Assembly (NCBI GenBank): GCA_021372695.1
Contig: JAJFTY010000239.1
Span: forward strand, 1-64,000
DNA: 64,000 nucleotides
Reading direction: 5' to 3'
From: Deltaproteobacteria bacterium
GTDB lineage: Bacteria; Desulfobacterota; Syntrophia; Syntrophales; UBA5619
Positions 46,342 through 53,514 of the stretch are shown here, piece by piece. Positions within the stretch are counted from its first letter, which is position 1. Each line of letters begins with the position of its first letter. A model generated the notes under the pieces. It was not told the DNA's origin, made no database searches, and was given only the letters and a program-made list of their open reading frames with translations. Made by a program: the position numbers and the translations under genes.

Positions 46342-46971
46342 ATGCAGACCTACTGGAACCGGCGATATGCCGAAGGAGGGCGGATCTGGGGAGATTCGCC
46401 GAGCGGGACGGCTGCCCGCGCGGCAGAACTCTTCCGGAAGGAGGGGGCGCGAAAGGTTCTCGTTCCGGGGTGCGGGTATGGGCGGCACACGGAATATTTC
46501 GCGGCCGAGGGATTCACCGTTCACGGCATCGAGATTTCGGATGTCGCGATCGCTCTTGCCGGACGGGCCGATTCGCCGGTCCTCTACTTCCGGGGATCGG
46601 TCCTCGACATGCCCTTCTGCGATGATCTCTACGATGGTGTCTACGGCTACAACCTCCTCCATTTCTTTCGCGCCGATGACCGAAGGCGCGTCGTGGAAAG
46701 GTGCGCCGGAAGCCTGCGGCGGGGCGGGATTCTCTTCTTCACCGTCTTCTCCGAAAAGGAGCCGAGTTGCGGACGGGGGGTGAAGGTCGAGGAGTATACC
46801 TACGAAAGCAAGCCGGGGCGTCCGACCCACTACTTCACCGAGGCCGACCTGAAGGACCATTTTGCGGGGTGTGAGATCCTGGAGACCGGCCCCGTGGAGG
46901 ACCGGGAGAGCCACGGCGATGAGGGGCCGCATGTTCACCTCCTCCGGTACATCGTCGCCCGCAAATCCTAA
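46342..46971 (+). CDS. class I SAM-dependent methyltransferase
   Basis: The 209-residue protein carries SAM motif I VLVPGCGYGRHTEYFAAEGF (VxxxGxGxG), the acidic residue in HGIEIS, and LLHFFRADDRRRVVERCAGSLRRGG, as in the TehB/UbiE-like small-molecule methyltransferases. The N-terminal YWNRRYAEGGRIWGD is typical of the TehB-like group. AAAGGAGGGA lies 6 bases before the ATG; a longer upstream frame is not supported. It converges with metK, which makes its cofactor. The substrate is unknown. Confidence 0.85.
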   Translation: MQTYWNRRYAEGGRIWGDSPSGTAARAAELFRKEGARKVLVPGCGYGRHTEYFAAEGFTVHGIEISDVAIALAGRADSPVLYFRGSVLDMPFCDDLYDGVYGYNLLHFFRADDRRRVVERCAGSLRRGGILFFTVFSEKEPSCGRGVKVEEYTYESKPGRPTHYFTEADLKDHFAGCEILETGPVEDRESHGDEGPHVHLLRYIVARKS

Positions 46972-47087
46972 TCGGCCGTTTTTTTCGACACCCTCCTGGA
47001 AGACGCCGACGGGGGCGCAACCGGCGATCCCGCCGCCGAGGTTCGGATCAGAGAAGGCCGTGCCATCCTCGATGGCCGAATATGGAA

Positions 47088-47116
47088 ACGCCCGCAGGCC
47101 TTTGGCCTGCGGGCGT
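47088..47116. terminator. hairpin between convergent methyltransferase and metK genes
   Basis: A perfect 13-bp stem ACGCCCGCAGGCC / GGCCTGCGGGCGT with a TTT loop. On the minus strand it is followed by TTTCC, so it should end the metK transcript. Its position also suits the rightward methyltransferase gene. Confidence 0.75.
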
Positions 47117-47153
47117 CTGTTCATTTGCCCGAGAGGCGATGACGGTTTGGCAA

Positions 47154-48335
47154 TCAGACCCGCGCCGCCTCCTTCTTGAGGAGCTTCACCATGTCCGTCT
47201 TCTCCCAGGGATAGTCATCCAGGAAAAGCGTCCGGGGGATCCGGCGGTAGATGTCGCTGTTGAGCAGGTCGAAGTGGTCGATCATTCCGGCCGGCGTCAG
47301 GTCGAAGAGCCGCTCGATGATCGCTCCGAGTTGCCTGTCCGGAAGCTTCCCGGTGCCGAAGGTGTCCACATAGATCGAGAAGGGGCATGCGATTCCGATC
47401 GCATAAGCCAGCTGGACCGAACACCTCTTCGCGAGGCCCGCGGCGACGACATTCTTCGCGACGTAGCGCGACCCGAAGACAGCGGAGCAGTCCACCTTTT
47501 CCGGCGTCTTGTTCACCACGGCACCGCCGCCCATCTGCGCCCCCGGGAAGCCGCCGTAGCACTGGACGACGAGCTTCCGTCCCGTGACGCCCGAATCGGC
47601 CGCGCTGCACGAGTTGATGGCCCTCCACTCGCCGGTCGGGTTGAAGATGAATTCGGTTTTCTTGTCGACGCAGCCCTTCAGGCTGTCGAAGGCGATCTTC
47701 CTGGCGCGCTTTTCGATCGCGGCATGGTTCTTCCCGTTCGCGAAGCGGTAGTCGATGGCGTTGGACATCAGCACCTTGACGACCCTTTGCGGGACGCCTT
47801 TTTCGTCGTAGTCCACCGAAACCTGGCCCTTGCCGTCCGGCGCGAAGAGCGGGTCGCCGCAGCTTTCGAAGGCCCGCATCATCCGGCTGACGAGGACGTA
47901 GGTGAGGGGGAGGAGTTCGGGCGTCTCATCGCAGGCGTAGCCGTACATGATCCCCTGGTCGCCCGCACCGATCTCCTTGTGCTTGCCGGCATCCGCCCGC
48001 GTGCCGATGTTGATGTCCGGGGACTGGGGGATGATGGCGTTGAGCACACCGAGTGAATTGCCGTTCAGGCCGACGGCCGAATCGTTGTAACCCAGGGCCA
48101 GGACCGTGTCGCGGACGCACTTGTCCAGATCGATCCAGGCCCGTGTGCTGACCTCGCCCCCGACCACGCAGAGCCCCTTCCCGAGAAAGACCTCGATGCC
48201 GCAGTGGGGCATGGTGTTGATATCCATTCCCTTCTGGTGCTCGCGGTCCAGGATCGTCGCAATGATGTTCGCCGCGATCATGTCCGCGACGATGTCAGGA
48301 TGTCCTACCTTGACGCTTTCCGATGAAATCTGCAT
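47154..48335 (-). CDS. metK: S-adenosylmethionine synthetase
   Basis: The 393-residue protein has the MAT motifs SESVKVGHPDIVADMIAANI, GAGDQGIMYGYA and GGGAVVNKTPEKVDCSA, and makes SAM from methionine and ATP. Two positions differ from the common form: the start reads SSESVKVGHPD, and the third motif lacks the usual GGGAFSGKDP wording. It therefore belongs to the divergent MetK subgroup found in some deltaproteobacteria and anaerobes. The ATG at 48335 has AAGGAGAAAAGGC upstream. Its leader holds two SAM-type aptamers each with a terminator, so it should be repressed by its own product. Confidence 0.93.
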   Translation of the reverse strand: MQISSESVKVGHPDIVADMIAANIIATILDREHQKGMDINTMPHCGIEVFLGKGLCVVGGEVSTRAWIDLDKCVRDTVLALGYNDSAVGLNGNSLGVLNAIIPQSPDINIGTRADAGKHKEIGAGDQGIMYGYACDETPELLPLTYVLVSRMMRAFESCGDPLFAPDGKGQVSVDYDEKGVPQRVVKVLMSNAIDYRFANGKNHAAIEKRARKIAFDSLKGCVDKKTEFIFNPTGEWRAINSCSAADSGVTGRKLVVQCYGGFPGAQMGGGAVVNKTPEKVDCSAVFGSRYVAKNVVAAGLAKRCSVQLAYAIGIACPFSIYVDTFGTGKLPDRQLGAIIERLFDLTPAGMIDHFDLLNSDIYRRIPRTLFLDDYPWEKTDMVKLLKKEAARV

Positions 48336-48396
48336 GCCTTTTCTCCTTATCTGAATGTCCGATCCCCGGCGAGGGCCACGCGGGGACTCTTCTGCC

Positions 48397-48436
48397 AAAA
48401 AAACCCTATGGCAAAGCCTGCAAGGTGCCATAGGGT
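48397..48436 (-). terminator. second metK leader terminator
   Basis: On the minus strand ACCCTATGGCA (48436-48426) pairs perfectly with TGCCATAGGGT (48413-48403) around a 12-base loop, followed by seven T. An antiterminator is visible: aptamer bases AAGGTGC (48455-48449) can pair with GCACCTT (48428-48422), which overlaps the stem's 5' arm. Confidence 0.88.
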
Positions 48437-48438
48437 AT

Positions 48439-48490
48439 GGAATTTTTAGCACCTTTTTTCGGCGGCTGCAATTAACCTAAATCGACCCGC
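48439..48490 (-). promoter_or_regulatory. SAM-II/SAM-V-like riboswitch aptamer, second copy
   Basis: On the minus strand: GCGGGTC, then GATTTAGGTTAATTGCA, then GCCGCC closing helix P1 (with bulges), an A-rich linker, and GGTGCTAAAAATTCC. GATTT, ATTGCAGCC and GCTAAA are the conserved bases of the SAM-II pseudoknot. Where known examples have a CC..GG pseudoknot pair, this has GG..CC, as base-pair covariation would give. It sits between terminator 1 and terminator 2. Confidence 0.78.
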
Positions 48491-48514
48491 TCCGGAGACC
48501 GCTTGCCAATAACG

Positions 48515-48538
48515 AAAAACCCACGCCAAAGCGCGGGT
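48515..48538 (-). terminator. first metK leader terminator
   Basis: On the minus strand ACCCGCGC (48538-48531) pairs with GCGTGGGT (48526-48519, one G-T) around a TTTG loop, followed by TTTT. It lies between the two aptamers. GCGGG in aptamer 1 could pair with CCCGC of its 5' arm as an antiterminator. Confidence 0.82.
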
Positions 48539-48548
48539 CCGAATCCTT

Positions 48549-48600
48549 CTCCGGCATTTAGCACATTTGTATAGCGGAGCAATTGACCCTAAATTCCCGC
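48549..48600 (-). promoter_or_regulatory. SAM-II/SAM-V-like riboswitch aptamer, first copy
   Basis: On the minus strand: AGCGGGA pairs with TCCGCT (P1, one bulged G) around ATTTAGGGTCAATTGC. A linker and TGTGCTAAATGCC follow. It shares with the second copy the bulged-G P1, ATTTAGG, AATTGC, GTGCTAAA and a terminal CC that can pair with the loop GG. Transcription should start only a few bases before it. Confidence 0.72.
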
Positions 48601-48609
48601 TTGCGCGCC

Positions 48610-48638
48610 TTCTTAGGACGGGACGGACGAAAAGTCAA
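48610..48638 (-). promoter_or_regulatory. metK promoter
   Basis: On the minus strand TTGACT (48638-48633), a 17-base spacer, and TAAGAA (48615-48610). The predicted start near 48604 places aptamer 1 at the very 5' end of the RNA. Confidence 0.65.
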
Positions 48639-48663
48639 GGGAAAATCGCGAGGCGTGAGCCAT

Positions 48664-48693
48664 ATTCGTTCCGGCTCCTATGCCGGAGTGAAT
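48664..48693. promoter_or_regulatory. inverted repeat between metK and TetR genes
   Basis: ATTCGTTCCGGC-TCCTAT-GCCGGAGTGAAT pairs over 12 positions with a two-base mismatch (ATTC..TCCGGC / GCCGGA..GAAT). It lies upstream of both divergent units, 26 bases beyond the metK -35 and 116 bases before the TetR gene's -35, and may be a regulator site. The AT-rich stretch 48740-48770 shows nothing else clear. Confidence 0.4.
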
Positions 48694-48808
48694 AGCGGTC
48701 TTTCCGTGGCCTGACCTGCGGCAGATCCGGATAAATTCGTCAAAGATTTACATAACTTTTACAAAAGGCGCCGCTCGCTGCTCCCGGGCAGCACCTCCGG
48801 AATTTCCC

Positions 48809-48837
48809 TTGACAAAATCCGTTTTTAAAAGCATGGT
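48809..48837 (+). promoter_or_regulatory. promoter for the TetR-RND operon
   Basis: TTGACA (48809-48814) and CATGGT (48832-48837) are separated by 17 bases; the -10 is poor. It lies 56 bases before the TetR start. Confidence 0.45.
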
Positions 48838-48892
48838 GACCGCCGATTCACAAAATGAACCATCCTTCTATTATTTGAACATTGGATCATCG

Positions 48893-49513
48893 ATGGAAAA
48901 GGAAAAGCGCAAGGAGAGGGAATTCAACCTGCGGCGATCGGCTATCCTGGAAGAGGCCGGGAAGGTCTTTGGCGCCAAGGGATTCCACAAGACCAGCGTG
49001 GCGGAAATCGCGAGCGCCTCCGGGTTCGCCGTGGGCACCCTCTACCGGTTCTTCCCGGGCAAGGAAGAGCTCTACACGGCGGTGCTGACGGAAAAGCTGA
49101 AAACGATGTACGACGGCATCCGGAGGGCGGTGGACTTGGAGACGGATCTCCAACGCAAGATCGACACCCTGGTCGCCACACAATTCCGGTTCGTAGAGGA
49201 GAATGCGGAGTTTTGCAGCATCTTCGTCCGGGGGGATCACATTTCCTTTTCGGAGGGAGGCGCCGAACTCCGGAAGAGGATGGCGGCCGATTATGCCGTC
49301 TATATCTCATTCGTCGAAGGGGTGATGCGCGACGGCATCCGCAGCGGCATCCTCAAGCAGATGGAGCCGCGGCTGATGGCTGCAGCCCTGACGGGCATCA
49401 TGAACTCCTATGCCTCGAAATGGCTTTCCCTGTCGGAGGGGTGGGCCCTGGGAGAGAATGTGAGGACCGTGGTGGACATTTTTCTGCAGGGGGTGAAGAA
49501 AGATGCGCATTGA
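48893..49513 (+). CDS. TetR/AcrR-family transcriptional regulator
   Basis: The 206-residue protein has the TetR N-terminal HTH: ILEEAGKVFGAKGFHKTSVAEIASASGFAVGTLYRFFPGKEELY (quoted in outline: helix 1, GFHKTSV, the turn, GTLYRFFPGK). The C-terminal ligand domain is all helical. The gene overlaps the first TolC gene by 11 bases and heads an RND efflux operon, so it most likely represses that operon and is released by pump substrates. The ATG at 48893 is preferred over one at 48809 that coincides with the promoter -35. Confidence 0.9.
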   Translation: MEKEKRKEREFNLRRSAILEEAGKVFGAKGFHKTSVAEIASASGFAVGTLYRFFPGKEELYTAVLTEKLKTMYDGIRRAVDLETDLQRKIDTLVATQFRFVEENAEFCSIFVRGDHISFSEGGAELRKRMAADYAVYISFVEGVMRDGIRSGILKQMEPRLMAAALTGIMNSYASKWLSLSEGWALGENVRTVVDIFLQGVKKDAH

Positions 49514-50846
49514 ACATCTCGTCCGGAGCGCTGTTTTGTGGATCTCTGTCGGGATCGCCCTCTCCACGGCCGCCGTTTCCGCGGAGGGCGCCTCGGCGAT
49601 GAACCTACAGGAGAGCATCGACCTCGCCCTGAAACAGAGTGTCCTCCTCCATGCCGCGAAGGAGGGGGTGAAGGGGGCGGAGGCCCAGCAGAAGGAGGCG
49701 TTCACGGCTTTCCTTCCGAAGTTCAGCACCTCCTACAGCTTCACGCGGCTCAACGAAGAGCCGTTTTTCAATTTTCCCGGCGCGCCTCCCCTGATCCCGG
49801 CCGGCGAGATCAAGACCGGGACGAAGGAGAACTACAACTGGGTGGTCGAGGCGAGACAGCCTCTTTTTGCCGGAGGCGGGATCGTCGCCAATTACGAGGC
49901 CAACCGCTTGGGGACGGAAATCGCCCGCTTCGATGAGGCATCGACGGTGCAGGACCTTGTGCAGGAGGTGAAGGTCGCCTATTTCAACATCCTGAAGGCG
50001 GACCGGATCCTTTCGGCGGCCCGGCAGTCGCTGGATCGGCTCACGGCCCACCGGGAAACGGCCCAGTCGTTCTTCGATGTCGGCGTCATCCCCAAGAACG
50101 ACCTCCTCTACGCCGAAGTCGAACTGGCGAACGGCCGGCAGGCGCTCGTCCGGGCGGAAAACGGTCTGGAGATGGCGAAATCGAAATTCAATACGCTCCT
50201 CCGGCGGGAGATCAACACCCCGGTCGAGATCGAAGACATCCTCGATGGCGACCCTTTCGGAAGCGGGCTCGACGACTGCATCGCAGCGGCCCTTGCGAAC
50301 CGCCCCGAGATCCGGTCGTATGCCCTCAGGTGGGAACAGGCAAAGCGCCTCGTGGGCCTGGCCAGGAGCGAATATTACCCGAGCGTCGGCCTCGTCGGCA
50401 ACTACGCGAAGTACGGGGACACGCCGGGCCTCGGCGGCAGCCCATACAAGGACCAGGAGAATTGGTACGTCATGGCCGTGGCCAACTGGAACTTCTGGGA
50501 GTGGGGAAAGACGAAGAACCGCGTGGATGCGGGGCTGAGCCGGGAGAACCAGGCGTCGGACGTTCTTGTGAACCTCCGGGACCAGATCACCCTCGAGGTG
50601 AAGAACGCCTATCTTCTCCTCCGCGAGGCGGAAAAGCAGGTTCAGGTGTCGAAGAAGGCGATCGAACAGGCCGAGGAGAATTTCCGGATCAACACCGAAC
50701 GGTACCGCGAGCAGGTCGGGACTTCGACGGACGTGATCGACGCCCAGACCCTGCTTACCCGGGCCAACTCGGACTACTTCAATGCGTTGGGTGACTTCAG
50801 CATCAGCCGGGCCCGGCTGGAGAGGGCGATGGGCGCCGGGAGATGA
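49503..50846 (+). CDS. TolC-family outer membrane protein (first of two)
   Basis: The 447-residue protein has a signal peptide (AVLWISVGIALSTAAVSAEG) and two OEP repeats (MNLQESIDLALKQSVLLHAA, ARQPLFAGGGIVANYEANR; NWNFWEWGKTKNRVDAG). It has the alpha-helical barrel heptads of TolC-like channels. It starts inside the TetR gene (11-base overlap), so the two are translationally coupled. It is separated from the second TolC gene by a long inverted repeat. Confidence 0.9.
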   Translation: MRIEHLVRSAVLWISVGIALSTAAVSAEGASAMNLQESIDLALKQSVLLHAAKEGVKGAEAQQKEAFTAFLPKFSTSYSFTRLNEEPFFNFPGAPPLIPAGEIKTGTKENYNWVVEARQPLFAGGGIVANYEANRLGTEIARFDEASTVQDLVQEVKVAYFNILKADRILSAARQSLDRLTAHRETAQSFFDVGVIPKNDLLYAEVELANGRQALVRAENGLEMAKSKFNTLLRREINTPVEIEDILDGDPFGSGLDDCIAAALANRPEIRSYALRWEQAKRLVGLARSEYYPSVGLVGNYAKYGDTPGLGGSPYKDQENWYVMAVANWNFWEWGKTKNRVDAGLSRENQASDVLVNLRDQITLEVKNAYLLLREAEKQVQVSKKAIEQAEENFRINTERYREQVGTSTDVIDAQTLLTRANSDYFNALGDFSISRARLERAMGAGR

Positions 50847-50910
50847 ATTGCCCTCCGAGGCATGGGCCGCAGCCTGCTGCGGTACGATGGACAACGTGAT
50901 AGGGTTTCGC

Positions 50911-50972
50911 CCTCTTAAGGAATGAAAGATCGCCGCGGCAGGCGGTTTCTGGATCTTCGATTCCTTAAGAGG
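50911..50972. repeat. long inverted repeat between the two TolC genes
   Basis: CCTCTTAAGGAAT (50911-50923) and ATTCCTTAAGAGG (50960-50972) are perfect 13-bp arms. Just inside, AAGATC pairs with GATCTT. The loop is GC-rich. There is no T run, so it is more likely an RNA processing or stability element, or an operator, than a terminator. Confidence 0.8.
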
Positions 50973-51007
50973 AACGGGACAAGGGCATTCGTTTGCGAGG
51001 AGAGTCA

Positions 51008-52312
51008 ATGAAGAAAATCGTGATCGCACTATCAGTCTGTGGGTTGCTGTTCTCGGGGCTTGCGGCAACGCCGGCCGTCGTTTGCGCCGAGGAGTATACC
51101 CTGGAGGAGCTCTACCGGATTGCGCTGGCCCGGTCGGAAATCCTCAAGGTGGCCGAGGAGAACCTCACGATCGCGGAGATCGGAAAGGACAAGGCCTACT
51201 CCTTTCTTCTGCCCCGCGTGACCGCGACCGGCGGCGTCACCCAGTATACGGAAAAGAAATACAACTCGGCCGGGAGCCTGATCCAGCCGGAGACCGCGGC
51301 CTCATGGGGGCTGCAGGTCAGCGAGACCGTCTCCCTGAGCGGCCGCGAGTTGACGGCGCTGGAGATCTCCAAACAGTTCATCACGAAGAGCACCCACGAT
51401 GTGACCGCGATCCGGGAAGATTATCTCCTCCGGTTCGTGGCGGCCTCTTACTATAACGTCCTGATGGCAAAGAAAGTGCTGGACATCGCCGACTCCAATC
51501 TGGAGCGTCTCACCAAGTACCGCGACGCGGCTGAAAAAAGGCTCCGGATCGGAGAGGTGACCAAGACAGCCCTGCTCCGTGCGGAGGGTGAACTCTCGGG
51601 TGCGCAGTCGGACCGTCTTCAGGCGAAAAACGGCCTCGAACTGGCCATGGCCGTCCTTGCGAGGAATGTCGGGATCAGGGAAGCATTCACCCTCCGGGAG
51701 CGTGTCGCGGCTGCGGCCGATATCCTGACATCGGAAACGTACAAGGAAAAGGCCTTCGCGATGCGGGCCGATCTCAAGAGCCTGGAGGTTCAGAAGCAGA
51801 TCGCCGCGGATCAGATCAAATATGCCGAGGGGGCTTTCTGGCCGACCGTGTCCGCCGCCGCCGGCTACGCCGGGGCCGATCAGTATCCATCCCCGTCAAG
51901 CCTGAACAGGGATAGCTTCTACGGCGGTGTGGCCCTGAACTTTCCGTTCTTCGAGGGTGGGCTTCGGAGGGCGGAGATATCGGAGGCCAGGGCCCGTGAA
52001 CGCCAGGCGGCTCTCTTCTACGAAGATTTGAAGAAGGGAATCGGGATCGAGGTGGAGACCGCCTACCTGGATCTGCTCACCCAGAAGGGGATCCTCCAGT
52101 TCTTGGACGATCAACTCGTCTTTGCCCGTGACAACTACCAGGCCGTCGCCAGACAGTACGATTTCGGTCTGTCGAACAGCCTAGACGTGCTGGATGCCAA
52201 CAATCTCCTGGTGTCGGCAGAGACGAAAGTGGCGTCGGCCGCTTACAACTTCCGGCTCGCCCTTCTCCGGATGAAGAAGGCCACCGGGACGCTGCTACGC
52301 AACGAGCCGTAA
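51008..52312 (+). CDS. TolC-family outer membrane protein (second of two)
   Basis: The 434-residue protein (ATG 51008, GAGGAGAG upstream) has a signal peptide (IALSVCGLLFSGLAATPAVV) and TolC-type repeats (YTLEELYRIALARSEILKVAEE, VSETVSLSGRELTALEIS; ALNFPFFEGGLRRAEISEARA). It differs clearly from the TolC protein immediately upstream, so it is not a recent duplicate. One of the two presumably serves the MFP-RND pair encoded just downstream. Whether the other has its own partner is not known. Confidence 0.9.
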   Translation: MKKIVIALSVCGLLFSGLAATPAVVCAEEYTLEELYRIALARSEILKVAEENLTIAEIGKDKAYSFLLPRVTATGGVTQYTEKKYNSAGSLIQPETAASWGLQVSETVSLSGRELTALEISKQFITKSTHDVTAIREDYLLRFVAASYYNVLMAKKVLDIADSNLERLTKYRDAAEKRLRIGEVTKTALLRAEGELSGAQSDRLQAKNGLELAMAVLARNVGIREAFTLRERVAAAADILTSETYKEKAFAMRADLKSLEVQKQIAADQIKYAEGAFWPTVSAAAGYAGADQYPSPSSLNRDSFYGGVALNFPFFEGGLRRAEISEARARERQAALFYEDLKKGIGIEVETAYLDLLTQKGILQFLDDQLVFARDNYQAVARQYDFGLSNSLDVLDANNLLVSAETKVASAAYNFRLALLRMKKATGTLLRNEP

Positions 52313-52383
52313 ATCATCGGGGAGATACGGAACGGATATACCATTCATCAAAGGGTAGATTGAACTCTCGGGAAGGAGTTTTC

Positions 52384-53514
52384 ATGTCGGGAAGAACGTT
52401 GCCTTTAATGGGGGAAAACAGAGCGGCCCGCCGAAGGATCCGCGGGGGGGCGGTGGTCATGGCGGTGCTTTTGTGCGTAGCGGTGTCTGCCCATACCGGG
52501 TGCAAGAAACAGGAACAGAAGGTGGCCAAGGAGAAGGCCGTCAATGTCCGGGTCCAGGCTGCGGAGAGCCGCTCGCTCCGGCCCTTCGTGGACTCGATCG
52601 GCACCCTGAACCCTTATGAAATGGTCAACGTCAGCTCGGAACTGGACGGGATCCTCCAGTCCATCGGGGTGGACGAAGGCTCTCCCGTGACCCGCCATCA
52701 GCTCATTGCCGTGATCAAGGACACCGATTACACCCTCGCCACGGAGCAGGCGGGAGCGATCCTCAGGCAGGCGCAGGCGGCCCTGGCCAATGCAAAGCAG
52801 GAATATGAGCGCAAGCAGGCCCTCTATCGGGAGGAACTCGTCACGAAGCAGCAGTTCGACGACGTCGTCGCCCGTCTTGCCGTTGCCGAGGGGGATGTGG
52901 CGCGGGCCAAAGCCGGCCTGGAGATGGCCGGGGAAAAGCTGACCAAAGTGAAGGTCTTCGCCCCCATGGCCGGCAGCATCAAAGAGAAGAAGGTGACCGC
53001 CGGAGACTATGTCCGCAACGGGACCCTGCTCGTTTCGATCATCCGGACGGACCTGCTGAAACTGAACTTTTCCGTGACCGAAAAAGATGTGGGGAGCCTC
53101 AGAAGCGGCCAGGACGTCGTCTTTACGGTGGACGCTTTTCCCGGACGCGAGTTCCACGGGAAGGTCAGCATGATCTATCCCAGCCTCGAGGAGAAGACCC
53201 GCTCCCTCCAGGTCGAGGCCGTGGCGACCAATACCGGCGCGCTGCTCAAGCCGGGTCTCTTCTGCCGGGTAACGCTCTTCACCGGGCCCCCGAAGGGCAC
53301 GATCGTGGTGCCGATCACGGCGCTGCTCTACGACAATTCCACGACCAAGCTTTTCGTGGTCGAGGGAAATCGGGCGAAGGAGAGGAAGGTGCGGATCGGC
53401 CGGAAGTACGGTGAGTTCATGGAGATCGTGGAAGGAGCGAAGGATAAGGAGACGGTCGTGACCGTGGGGCAGAACAATCTGATGGAAGGGGTGCTGGTCA
53501 ATGTGGCTCGCTGA
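52384..53514 (+). CDS. RND efflux membrane-fusion lipoprotein
   Basis: The 376-residue adaptor has a basic start, a hydrophobic helix and an AHTGCKK lipobox, so it is anchored by lipid. Lipoyl halves (NVSSELDGILQSIGVDEGSP and KVFAPMAGSIKEKKVTAGDY) flank a helical hairpin (ILRQAQAALANAKQEYERKQ). Beta-barrel and membrane-proximal domains follow. AAGGAG lies 5 bases before the ATG at 52384. Its 3' end overlaps the RND gene by 14 bases, indicating a coupled AcrA-AcrB type pair. Confidence 0.92.
   Translation: MSGRTLPLMGENRAARRRIRGGAVVMAVLLCVAVSAHTGCKKQEQKVAKEKAVNVRVQAAESRSLRPFVDSIGTLNPYEMVNVSSELDGILQSIGVDEGSPVTRHQLIAVIKDTDYTLATEQAGAILRQAQAALANAKQEYERKQALYREELVTKQQFDDVVARLAVAEGDVARAKAGLEMAGEKLTKVKVFAPMAGSIKEKKVTAGDYVRNGTLLVSIIRTDLLKLNFSVTEKDVGSLRSGQDVVFTVDAFPGREFHGKVSMIYPSLEEKTRSLQVEAVATNTGALLKPGLFCRVTLFTGPPKGTIVVPITALLYDNSTTKLFVVEGNRAKERKVRIGRKYGEFMEIVEGAKDKETVVTVGQNNLMEGVLVNVAR

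Noticed and set aside
48336..48600. SAM-I (S-box) or SAH riboswitch ahead of metK
   Set aside because: No S-box CTTATCnAGAG or four-way-junction pattern and no SAH-type GAGGAGCG core; the GATTT/TTGCA/GCTAAA pattern fits the SAM-II/SAM-V group instead.
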